From the NCBI RefSeq assembly GCF_947502415.1, contig NZ_CANMZV010000006.1:62001-126000 (forward strand): DNA of 64,000 nt. The letters are read 5' to 3'. The DNA comes from an uncultured Photobacterium sp. (GTDB taxonomy: Bacteria; Pseudomonadota; Gammaproteobacteria; Enterobacterales; Vibrionaceae). Position 1 is the stretch's first letter; each line of letters begins with the position of its first letter. The notes below the pieces were generated by a model. That model saw only the letters and a program-made list of their open reading frames with translations. It was not told the DNA's origin and searched no databases. This document shows, piece after piece, positions 56,677 to 64,000 of this stretch. A program made the translations under genes and the position numbers.

Positions 56677-57498
56677 TTAAATTCCATCACCGGCAGTAAA
56701 AGTCTGGGATGTCCCATTGAACTGCTGGTCCATATCCATCGCTGGTTTTTCACTGCTCGGGCGGCCAACAATTTTCGCCGGTACACCAGCCACTGTCGTG
56801 TGCGGCGGAACCGCGTTGAGGACAACAGAACAAGAGCCAATTTTCGCCCCTTCACCAACCTCAATATTACCCAGGATTTTGGCACCGGCACCGATCATCA
56901 CCCCTTCACGGATCTTAGGATGACGGTCACCACTTTCTTTACCTGTACCACCCAAAGTGACATCCTGCAAAATAGAAACATCATTCTCAATCACTGCAGT
57001 TTCACCGATCACAATGCCGGTCGCATGGTCAAACATGATCCCCTGGCCGATAGTAGCGGCCGGATGCACATCAACCTGACAAGCCACCGAAATCTGGTTT
57101 TGCAGGTAAACAGCCAAGGCAATGCGTTTTTGCTTCCAGAGCCAATTGGCAACCCGGTAACCCTGTAGTGCATGGTAGCCTTTCAAATACAACAGAGGGA
57201 TCGAATACATGCCTACCGCCGGATCCCGCTCGACAACCGCCCGGATATCACAGGCAGCCGATTCAGTGATCATACAATCGGCTGTAAATGCTTCCTCAAT
57301 CACTTCACGCACAGCCATGGCTGGCATTGATGGTGTCGCCAGTTTATTGGCAAGAATAAAACTGAGTGCCGCAGCCAGGTTGTCATGCTTGATAATAGTG
57401 GCATGATAAAAGCTGGCTAACATCGGCTCCTGCTCTGACTGCGCTCGCGCTTCCCGCGTGATCGCCTGCCAGACCTCATGTTGTTGACATTCCCTCAC
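56677..57498 (-). CDS. cysE: Serine O-acetyltransferase
   Basis: This 273-residue enzyme makes O-acetylserine, the cysteine precursor, and is inhibited by cysteine. The N-terminal helical domain (EPMLASFYHATIIKHDNLAAALSF) is followed by a left-handed beta-helix with hexapeptide repeats (about 140-225), including DIRAVVERDPAV and HPAATIGQGIMFDHATGIVIGET. The start is GTG with GAGGGTGAT upstream. It lies downstream of gpsA as in E. coli, but here a strong terminator (57558-57593) separates them, so it is likely transcribed by itself. Confidence 0.96.
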   Translation of the reverse strand: MRECQQHEVWQAITREARAQSEQEPMLASFYHATIIKHDNLAAALSFILANKLATPSMPAMAVREVIEEAFTADCMITESAACDIRAVVERDPAVGMYSIPLLYLKGYHALQGYRVANWLWKQKRIALAVYLQNQISVACQVDVHPAATIGQGIMFDHATGIVIGETAVIENDVSILQDVTLGGTGKESGDRHPKIREGVMIGAGAKILGNIEVGEGAKIGSCSVVLNAVPPHTTVAGVPAKIVGRPSSEKPAMDMDQQFNGTSQTFTAGDGI

Positions 57499-57557
57499 AT
57501 CACCCTCTTATTATCCAATCATTCAGTTTAGCTATCTGTTTAACTGTAACCTGCGCA

Positions 57558-57593
57558 GAAAAAAAAACAACGCGAGCATATCGCTCACGTTGT
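57558..57593 (-). terminator. Terminator between gpsA and cysE
   Basis: On the minus strand an ACAACG / CGTTGT outer and GAGC / GCTC inner stem (one mismatch) is followed by ten T's. It should end the secB-gpsA transcript before cysE. Confidence 0.85.
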
Positions 57594-57665
57594 CTTATCT
57601 CATCAGCATTTCTATCCACCGAGGTTACACCCAAACGGATTTCCTCATGGTCAAGAAAATAGCCG

Positions 57666-58682
57666 TTATTCGTCTTTTTTCTCGCGAGCCAACAGATCTT
57701 TGGCTGCTTCACGAGCATCTTTATCCTGATAAAGTACCTGATAAATCTGCTCAGTGATCGGCATTTCAACACCAAGACGCCGGGAAAGCACCCAAACTTC
57801 TTTGGTATTGCGATAACCTTCAACCACCTGGCCAATTTCTTCCTGGGCGGTATCAACCGACTTGCCCTGACCCAGAGCCAGACCAAAGCGGCGGTTGCGC
57901 GACTGGTTATCGGTACAGGTCAGCACCAAATCACCCAAGCCAGCCATACCCATAAAGGTTTCCGGCTGAGCACCCAGCGCAGCTCCAAGACGACACATTT
58001 CCGCCAAGCCACGCGTGATCAGTGCGGTACGGGCATTGGCACCAAAACCGATGCCATCCGACATACCGGCACCGATGGCAATCACGTTCTTCACCGCGCC
58101 GCCCAGTTGCATACCAATAAAATCGGTATTGCTATATACACGGAAAGTCTTGCTGCAGTGAATTTTCTCCTGCAGCTCGCGGACAAACACCTCATCCGGA
58201 GATGAAACCGCAATCGCGGTTGGCAAGCCAGCCGCCAGCTCCTTAGCAAACGTCGGGCCGGACAAGACAGCCAGCGGCACGCCTTCGCCCAAGGCATCGA
58301 TAGCCACATCTTTCAGCAAGCGACCGGTTTCCGGCTCAAGGCCTTTAGTCGCCCAGCAAATTCGCGAGTCATCGCGCAGGAAAGGCTTCACATTCGACAG
58401 CACCTCACCAAATACATGGCTCGGCACTACCACCAACAAATCCTGACTAGCTTTTACGGCAGATTCCAGATCGGCCGACACAATCAGCGAGTCAGGAAAC
58501 GGGACGCCCGGCAAAAACGCTTCGTTAGCCCGGTCCACCTCAAGCTGCGCCATATGCGTCGGTTCATGCCCCCAAAGGATGACATTTGCACCATTACGGG
58601 CCAGAGAGATTGCCAATGAGGTACCGTAAGAACCGGCACCCAGCACTGTCATCGTGATTACTTTATCTACGCTTTGATTCAT
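57666..58682 (-). CDS. gpsA: Glycerol-3-phosphate dehydrogenase (NAD(P)+)
   Basis: This 338-residue enzyme makes glycerol 3-phosphate from DHAP for phospholipids. [21 protein letters not shown] is the NAD(P)-binding fingerprint, VVPSHVF and [10 protein letters not shown] are family segments, and [30 protein letters not shown] holds the catalytic Lys and the substrate site. It follows secB by 17 bases, so they share a transcript. Confidence 0.96.
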   Translation of the reverse strand: MNQSVDKVITMTVLGAGSYGTSLAISLARNGANVILWGHEPTHMAQLEVDRANEAFLPGVPFPDSLIVSADLESAVKASQDLLVVVPSHVFGEVLSNVKPFLRDDSRICWATKGLEPETGRLLKDVAIDALGEGVPLAVLSGPTFAKELAAGLPTAIAVSSPDEVFVRELQEKIHCSKTFRVYSNTDFIGMQLGGAVKNVIAIGAGMSDGIGFGANARTALITRGLAEMCRLGAALGAQPETFMGMAGLGDLVLTCTDNQSRNRRFGLALGQGKSVDTAQEEIGQVVEGYRNTKEVWVLSRRLGVEMPITEQIYQVLYQDKDAREAAKDLLAREKKDE

Positions 58683-58699
58683 AACGACTAATCAGCTAA

Positions 58700-59170
58700 T
58701 TAAGCTTCTGTATTTTCAGGGTTCGCTTGCGCTTGGTTCTGAAGGTAGTTCATGAACAGCGCGTCAAAGTTCACTGGAGCCAGGTTAAGCTGCGGGAACG
58801 TACCCTTAACTACTAGGCTAGAGATTGTCTCACGTGCATATGGGAATAGGATATTCGGGCAGAACGCACCTAGGCAGTGAGCCAGCTGAGGCGCTTCCAT
58901 ACCAGACACTGTGAAGATACCGCCTTGCTGAACTTCGCAAAGGAATGCTGTTTCTTCAGCATTTTTCACTGTTACAGTCAGACGAAGAATAACTTCAAAT
59001 ACACCTTCGCCTAGCTCGCGGCTTTGAGTATCCAGATCCAGTTTCACATCAGGGTTCCACTCTTTCTGGAACATATCTGGAGAGTTTGGAGCCTCAAAAG
59101 AAACGTCTTTCAGGAAGATACGCTGGATTTGGAAGTTCTGTTGCGCTTCGTTGTTTGCTGCTTCAGCCAT
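58700..59170 (-). CDS. secB: Protein-export chaperone SecB
   Basis: SecB holds exported proteins unfolded and delivers them to SecA. The start [31 protein letters not shown] has AAGGACATT upstream and gives 156 residues, the family size. QRIYxKDxSFEAPN-like strand 1, [31 protein letters not shown] and [16 protein letters not shown] are hallmark segments. The yibN-secB-gpsA-cysE order is typical of gammaproteobacteria. Confidence 0.97.
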   Translation of the reverse strand: MAEAANNEAQQNFQIQRIFLKDVSFEAPNSPDMFQKEWNPDVKLDLDTQSRELGEGVFEVILRLTVTVKNAEETAFLCEVQQGGIFTVSGMEAPQLAHCLGAFCPNILFPYARETISSLVVKGTFPQLNLAPVNFDALFMNYLQNQAQANPENTEA

Positions 59171-59309
59171 TTTAATGTCCTTTTCTTTCTTATTTCTCAT
59201 CACATGAGATCATAAATACTCGCAACCATGATAATCATCACGCGCTGCACTAATGGGATCTTAGCCTGTAACGCAACCGGAAGATGCGCTTACCTTGGCA
59301 GCAAGAATA

Positions 59310-59759
59310 TTACTTCTTGCCTTTGTTCGATTTACTGCGAACTAACGGCAGATTGGCTTCATTCCAAGAAATCAGGCCATCTTTCAGTAAATTAACGTTT
59401 TCAAAGCCGGCTTGGTGTAACAGGTTGGCACTCTCTTGTGCTGTCTGACCTGTCTTGCATACCACAATGATTGGGGCAGTTTTATGCTTTTCAAGCTCTG
59501 AAAAGTTCTGTTCTTTAATTTGGCCTGGCAAAATGTGAAGCGCGCCCGCAATGTGACCCTGGCGGTACTCGTCACGGCTGCGGATATCGACGAACACACC
59601 GTTTTCACGGTTTACCATGCTGGTAGCCTCATTCGGGTTCACAACGCTATAGCCTGACGTCTTCTGCTTCACATAAGACGCAATGATGGCTACCACCAAA
59701 CCAACCCATACCAAAGACAAAATGGCATTACTTGTAACAAAATCGATGTATTGCTGCAT
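59310..59759 (-). CDS. yibN: Membrane-anchored rhodanese-like protein YibN
   Basis: This 149-residue protein has one N-terminal membrane helix (about residues 10-28) and a cytoplasmic rhodanese domain. VDIRSRDEYRQGHIAGALHILP is the rhodanese N-part and VVCKTGQTAQESA the active loop with the catalytic Cys. YibN has been linked to membrane-protein insertion in E. coli, but its sulfur role is not clear. It is the first gene of the yibN-secB-gpsA group, with a 139-base gap to secB. Confidence 0.9.
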   Translation of the reverse strand: MQQYIDFVTSNAILSLVWVGLVVAIIASYVKQKTSGYSVVNPNEATSMVNRENGVFVDIRSRDEYRQGHIAGALHILPGQIKEQNFSELEKHKTAPIIVVCKTGQTAQESANLLHQAGFENVNLLKDGLISWNEANLPLVRSKSNKGKK

Positions 59760-60191
59760 GATTTTCGCTCTATTTTCCTAATATCAGACACCTGGGGTCA
59801 GGGCCAAACTCCACGTAAAAAGGAACCCGAGTATACCTTTGTCGACCTTGTTGTACAGCAGGTGTCAGCAATTACGCGCCATGGCTCACTCGATTCCAAC
59901 GTTAATAGTATACGCCTTGAACAACCGCTTTCGGCTCCCACCTATCAATGAAATAGGAAAAAACTCGCCTGCAGGGCTTATATAAAAGGATAGAAATGAT
60001 TATATTTCTCGTTGGAAGATAACAATCTATTTACAGCATTGTTTGATCTTACCCTACAGTTTTTGGCATAAGTTGTAGTAAAATTACACATAAACCAGAC
60101 GAATCACCTTAGATATTTCAACTTTCATCAGATGTTTAATGTAATTGGTCTAAATTAAACTCAGATTTCTAACTTTATGAGAGGACAGCAT
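59760..60191. other. Gap between yibN and gpmI
   Basis: This 432-base divergent promoter region has no convincing gene. It should hold the leftward yibN and rightward gpmI promoters. A short CCTGGGGTCAGGGCC string (59791-59805) resembles ends of REP/Y1-transposase-associated sequences, but nothing else supports a mobile element. Confidence 0.4.
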
Positions 60192-61733
60192 ATGTCTGCT
60201 AAGAAGCCACTGGCTCTAGTTATCCTGGATGGTTGGGGTTACCGCGAAGACAACGCCAACAACGCAATTGCCAACGCCAAGACACCAGTTATGGACGCCC
60301 TGATGGCAAATGAAGCCAATACCCTGATCTCTGCCTCTGGCATGGATGTAGGCCTACCAGATGGTCAAATGGGTAACTCTGAAGTTGGCCATACCAACAT
60401 CGGTGCCGGCCGTGTTGTTTATCAGGATCTGACTCGCATCACCAAGTCTATCGCAGACGGCGATTTCTTCGAAAACGAAGCGCTGGTTTCAGCAATGGAT
60501 AAAGCAATCAAAACCGGCAAAGCTGTTCACATCATGGGTCTGATGTCTCCAGGCGGCGTACACAGCCATGAAGACCACATCGCAGCGGCAGTTGAGATGG
60601 CAGCCAAGCGCGGCGCTGAAAAGATCTACCTGCACTGCTTCCTTGATGGTCGTGATACCCCACCACGCAGCGCTAAAGCCTCTCTTGAACGTTTCGACGC
60701 AATCTTTGCTGAGCTGGGCAAAGGCCGTATCGCTTCTCTGGTTGGCCGTTACTACGCAATGGACCGTGATAACAACTGGGATCGCGTTGAAGTCGCTTAC
60801 GATCTCCTAACCGCAGCGAAGTCAGAATTCAGTGCAGAATCTGCAGTTGCTGGCCTGGAATCTGCCTACAACCGTGACGAGAACGACGAATTCGTTAAAG
60901 CAACAGAAATTCGTGCCGAAGGCCAGGACGTGGCAGCAATTGAAGATGGCGATGCCGTGATCTTCATGAACTACCGTGCCGACCGCGCCCGCCAGATCAC
61001 CCGAGCTTTCGAAACAGACTTTGCCGGTTTTGAGCGTGCACAAACTCCAGCTCTAACTGATTTCGTGATGCTGACTCAGTACGCTGCTGATATCAACCTG
61101 GCAATTGCCTTTCCACCTGCGAGCCTGGAAAACACCCTGGGTGAGTGGCTGTCGAAGAAAGGCAAAAAACAGCTGCGTATCTCTGAAACAGAAAAATATG
61201 CGCACGTTACTTTCTTCTTCAACGGCGGTGTAGAAAATGAGTTTGACGGTGAGTCTCGCTCACTGGTTGCTTCACCAAAAGTTGCGACTTATGACCTACA
61301 GCCTGAAATGAGCGCACCAGAGTTGACAGATAAACTGGTTGCAGCCATCAAAGGCGGCGAGTTCGACACTATCATCTGTAACTACCCAAATGGCGACATG
61401 GTTGGCCACACCGGTGTTTACTATGCAGCAGTAGAAGCATGTGAAGCACTAGACGGCTGCATTGGCAAAGTCGTTGAAGCTATCCGCGAAGTTGGTGGCC
61501 AGATGCTAATCACTGCTGACCACGGTAACGCAGAAATGATGGTTAACCCGGAAACAGGCGGTATTCACACTGCGCACACCAACCTGCCGGTACCACTGGT
61601 TTATGTTGGCGACAAATCACTAACCCTAAAAGAAGGCGGTAAACTGTCTGATCTTGCTCCAACTATGCTGGCGCTATCAGATATCGAAATCCCTTCAGAG
61701 ATGACTGGTCAGGTGCTGTTTGATCTGAAATAA
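60192..61733 (+). CDS. gpmI: 2,3-bisphosphoglycerate-independent phosphoglycerate mutase
   Basis: This 513-residue Mn enzyme converts 3- to 2-phosphoglycerate. The start is [20 protein letters not shown] with GAGAGGACAG upstream. ILDGWGY starts the phosphatase domain. [15 protein letters not shown] holds the catalytic Ser that becomes phosphorylated, [14 protein letters not shown] and FLDGRDTPP are transferase-domain motifs, and [10 protein letters not shown] and HTAHTN supply metal ligands near the end. It is followed by envC after 8 bases. Confidence 0.97.
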   Translation: MSAKKPLALVILDGWGYREDNANNAIANAKTPVMDALMANEANTLISASGMDVGLPDGQMGNSEVGHTNIGAGRVVYQDLTRITKSIADGDFFENEALVSAMDKAIKTGKAVHIMGLMSPGGVHSHEDHIAAAVEMAAKRGAEKIYLHCFLDGRDTPPRSAKASLERFDAIFAELGKGRIASLVGRYYAMDRDNNWDRVEVAYDLLTAAKSEFSAESAVAGLESAYNRDENDEFVKATEIRAEGQDVAAIEDGDAVIFMNYRADRARQITRAFETDFAGFERAQTPALTDFVMLTQYAADINLAIAFPPASLENTLGEWLSKKGKKQLRISETEKYAHVTFFFNGGVENEFDGESRSLVASPKVATYDLQPEMSAPELTDKLVAAIKGGEFDTIICNYPNGDMVGHTGVYYAAVEACEALDGCIGKVVEAIREVGGQMLITADHGNAEMMVNPETGGIHTAHTNLPVPLVYVGDKSLTLKEGGKLSDLAPTMLALSDIEIPSEMTGQVLFDLK

Positions 61734-61741
61734 TCAATCCC

Positions 61742-62899
61742 ATGCGGGATATGATCAGATACCTAAACCAAACTCTCCGCGCCAGTGCATTTTGCACTGG
61801 CGCTTTGTTATGCCTGGCTATTTCACAGCCTGTTGGAGCCGCCAACCAAAACCAGCTTGAAGGCATGAAGAAAGAAATATCTCGCCAGCAAACCCAACTC
61901 AGCAGCAAGCAGAAAAAAATTAGTTCTCTGCAAAAATCTCTCAAACAGCAAGAACTCGACATCGCAAAAGCAGCAAACAAAATTCACCAAGCTGAGCGTG
62001 AACTCTCAACCCTTGATCGCTCTATTGGCCAACTTCAGCAACAGCAGCTGCAACTTCAACAGCAACTGGTCGGCCAGCAAGAAATGCTCAAAGAGCTTTT
62101 AAACACCCAGTATCGTCAAGGTAAGAACAACAAGCTAGCGTCCTTGCTTAGCGGTGAAGACAGTACGGAACTGGACCGGATGTCGGTCTATGCCGAGCGA
62201 TTAAGCAAAGCCCGGGCAAATGCTCTTGATGAACTGGCCGCGACCACGACAGAATTACAGCTCAAGCAACACCAGCTTAGCCAGCATCGTCAGCAACAAC
62301 AAACGTTACTGTCCCAGCTAAAAACAGAAAAGAGCAAACTGGAAACCGAGCAGCGCCAGCGTAAGAAAACCGTTCGCAACATCAAGGGCCAGCTTAAATC
62401 CGACACCCTTTACCTATCAGAGCTGAAAACTAACGAGAAGAGACTGGTTAAAGAAATAGCCAAGGCCAAGGCTGCTTCCGAGGCGGCTCGCCGGGTACCG
62501 ATGGACGGACTTGCCAAACACAAAGGTAAACTACCATGGCCGGTCAAAGGCACGGTCCTGCATCATTTCGGTAGTCCGCAGCAGGGAGAATTACGCTGGA
62601 AGGGAATGGTGATCAGCAAGCCGACTGGCAGTCAGGTCAAGGCCGTTTACCCAGGTAAAATCGTATTTGCCGACTGGCTTCGCGGCTACGGCCTGATGCT
62701 GGTGATCGACCATGGCAAGGGAGACATGAGTTTCTACGGTTATAACCAAACCTTGCTGAAAAAAGTCGGAGACACGGTTCAGGCCAATGATGCGATTGCT
62801 CTGGTCGGCGACAGCGGCGGTCAGGATCAATCGGCGCTGTATTTCGAAATCCGCCGCAAAGGATCCGCAACCAACCCGACAGGTTGGTTAACAAGATAA
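61742..62899 (+). CDS. envC: Murein hydrolase activator EnvC
   Basis: This 385-residue periplasmic protein activates AmiA/AmiB amidases at the septum. A signal peptide covers about residues 1-33, ending VGAA; the start could also be the ATG three codons later. A long coiled coil (about 40-245) rich in Gln and Lys follows. The C-terminal LytM domain (about 258-385) begins GKLPWPVKGTVLHHFGSPQ. The active-site His/Asp pattern of true peptidases is not intact, as expected for EnvC. It is co-transcribed with gpmI and yibQ. Confidence 0.93.
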   Translation: MRDMIRYLNQTLRASAFCTGALLCLAISQPVGAANQNQLEGMKKEISRQQTQLSSKQKKISSLQKSLKQQELDIAKAANKIHQAERELSTLDRSIGQLQQQQLQLQQQLVGQQEMLKELLNTQYRQGKNNKLASLLSGEDSTELDRMSVYAERLSKARANALDELAATTTELQLKQHQLSQHRQQQQTLLSQLKTEKSKLETEQRQRKKTVRNIKGQLKSDTLYLSELKTNEKRLVKEIAKAKAASEAARRVPMDGLAKHKGKLPWPVKGTVLHHFGSPQQGELRWKGMVISKPTGSQVKAVYPGKIVFADWLRGYGLMLVIDHGKGDMSFYGYNQTLLKKVGDTVQANDAIALVGDSGGQDQSALYFEIRRKGSATNPTGWLTR

Positions 62900-62929
62900 C
62901 CTCGGCTTAATAAGATAAGGACAACAAAA

Positions 62930-63646
62930 ATGCGATGGATTGCAAACTGGTTTATCTTGCTTACCGGACTAGCAGTATCAGGTCCGCTGCAGGCTGCCAT
63001 GCTGGCAATCGTCATTGATGATCTGGGCTATCAGGCTATGCCAGTCGCTCTGTCCGATCTGCCGGCCGAGGTCAGCATCTCTATCTTACCCGATACCCCG
63101 TTTGATTTGAAAACGGCCTATCTGGCAAAACAAGAACAGCGAGATACCCTGCTCCATATGCCAATGCAGCCCCTGCGTAAGGCACCACTGGAACTCACCA
63201 CCCTCACGGATGCAATGTCGCAGGTTGAGCTCCAACAAACCCTACGTCATGCACTCAGCCGAGTTCCTAATGCCGTTGCCATGAATAACCATATGGGCAG
63301 TGCCCTGACCCAAAATACCAAAGCGATGGATTGGGTGATGACAGTATTGGACGAACAGGGCGTTAAATTTCTCGACAGCCGAACTACCGCAAAATCCATC
63401 GCGCTTCAGCAGGCAAAAATACGGGGAGTTCCGGCTCTGCGCCGGCACATTTTCCTCGATCACTTCCGCACCCGTTCTTTTGTCACCCAACAATTAAAAC
63501 TGGCGATCAAACGAGCCAAGCGAAACGGCTTTGCAATTGCTATCGGTCACCCCTACCCGGAGACACTTTCAACCTTGGAAGAGCAACTGCCGACATTAGC
63601 AGAGCACGATGTCAAACTGGTACGTATCTCCACTCTCTATCGCTAA
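62930..63646 (+). CDS. yibQ: Divergent polysaccharide deacetylase YibQ
   Basis: This 238-residue protein starts with a signal peptide (about 1-22, LQA). LAIVIDDLGYQ near residue 30, SISILPDTPF, HMPMQP, AMNNHMGSALTQ and FLDSRTT match the YibQ/DUF610 family, a divergent relative of NodB-like deacetylases. Its substrate is not known. It begins 31 bases after envC in the gpmI-envC-yibQ operon. AAGGACAAC precedes the ATG. Confidence 0.9.
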   Translation: MRWIANWFILLTGLAVSGPLQAAMLAIVIDDLGYQAMPVALSDLPAEVSISILPDTPFDLKTAYLAKQEQRDTLLHMPMQPLRKAPLELTTLTDAMSQVELQQTLRHALSRVPNAVAMNNHMGSALTQNTKAMDWVMTVLDEQGVKFLDSRTTAKSIALQQAKIRGVPALRRHIFLDHFRTRSFVTQQLKLAIKRAKRNGFAIAIGHPYPETLSTLEEQLPTLAEHDVKLVRISTLYR

Positions 63647-63673
63647 CCCCGGCGATTTCCCCAAACCTAATCC

Positions 63674-64000
63674 CTAGGTATCCCGTGTCACCTGCTCGCA
63701 GTAGTGAGATTCAAGCTGCATAACCTGCTCTTTGCCTTTCACTGTTGTCAGCGGACGGACGATGCTCAGCATCTGTAATACACCCTGATAAATAACAGCT
63801 TTGGTAATTTTAGCTCCGGCGGCTTGGGTGGTTTGATAACAAATCCAGCTCGATGCCACCAACTTAAGGGTATTAGCCAGACTAAGCAGGTCTTCATCAT
63901 CCAGGTCAAGTAAACCACTTACACGGAAGCTGTTCATCATTGCCATGATATTACTGTGCAGCTGCTCTTGAGCCGCCAGGTATTTGTGCTGCAACTCAGG
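63674..64000 (-). CDS. TetR-family regulator, C-terminal part (runs off window)
   Basis: The reading frame is open to the right edge. Only the C-terminal 108 residues are inside; the N-terminal HTH lies beyond. The helical text (NIMAMMNSFRVSGLLDLDDEDLLSLANTLKLVASSWICYQT and QMLSIVRPLTTVKGKEQV) looks like the ligand-domain end of a TetR/AcrR regulator that I associate with Vibrio, but the DNA-binding part needed to prove it is missing. It is convergent with yibQ, 28 bases away. Confidence 0.55.
   Translation of the reverse strand, partial: PELQHKYLAAQEQLHSNIMAMMNSFRVSGLLDLDDEDLLSLANTLKLVASSWICYQTTQAAGAKITKAVIYQGVLQMLSIVRPLTTVKGKEQVMQLESHYCEQVTRDT

Noticed and set aside
59785..59815. CCTGGGGTCAGGGCC string resembling REP/Y1-transposase ends
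   Set aside because: Only one copy was noticed, and no transposase or paired repeat is near.

Overview
This 64 kb window is a bacterial chromosomal core region from a member of the Vibrionaceae. The best species-level clues are AphA (the Vibrio quorum-sensing regulator, next to ppc), a fused ArgH-ArgA arginine enzyme, a PilMNOPQ cluster beside aroK-aroB-damX-dam, and a gene order (rpmE-priA-cytR-ftsN-hslVU-menA-rraA-zapB-glpFKX-fpr-tpiA-pfkA-cpx-trmL-cysE-gpsA-secB-yibN-gpmI-envC-yibQ) shared with enterobacteria and vibrios. I cannot name the species; Photobacterium or a close relative is a guess. No rRNA, tRNA, CRISPR array, prophage or intact insertion sequence was seen.

Layout. 1-6.3 kb: trpS (partial), gph, rpe, dam, damX, aroB, aroK, all on the minus strand, with a small DUF2970-like membrane protein convergent to dam. 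6.6-11.1 kb: pilM-N-O-P-Q, the type IV pilus/competence alignment complex and secretin. 11.2-17.6 kb: mrcA (PBP1A), then oxyR divergent from a peroxiredoxin-glutaredoxin gene with a full OxyR operator between them, then a dihydrolipoamide-dehydrogenase-like flavoprotein. 17.7-23 kb: argC-argB-argG-argH(A), preceded by two ARG boxes, a promoter and a 15-codon reading frame ending in three arginine codons just before its stop. argE, which usually lies divergent from argC, is absent. 23.3-31.9 kb: ppc, aphA, metF, metB, metJ, maeB-like malic enzyme and rpmE. A 177 bp relic of metL remains between metB and metF.

32-48 kb: replication restart (priA), CytR, FtsN, the HslVU protease, menA, rraA, zapB, the glycerol genes glpFKX, a Cys-rich HTH regulator with ferredoxin-NADP reductase, two small genes, and tpiA. 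48.4-51.6 kb is the one clearly accessory segment: a large lipoprotein with seven FG-GAP/VCBS calcium-binding repeats, flanked by two same-orientation relics of an apparent IS6-like transposase. 51.7-64 kb returns to core genes: pfkA, the Cpx envelope-stress system with a perfect CpxR box, trmL, cysE, gpsA, secB, yibN, gpmI, envC, yibQ and a partial TetR-like gene.

The most interesting signals are the candidate arginine leader peptide with mutually exclusive hairpins in front of argC; the fossil metL with a probable short-repeat-mediated deletion; the FG-GAP lipoprotein between transposase relics; an orphan terminator upstream of glpF that may end a small RNA; and the OxyR-controlled peroxiredoxin/flavoprotein module, whose flavoprotein has a three-Cys tail.
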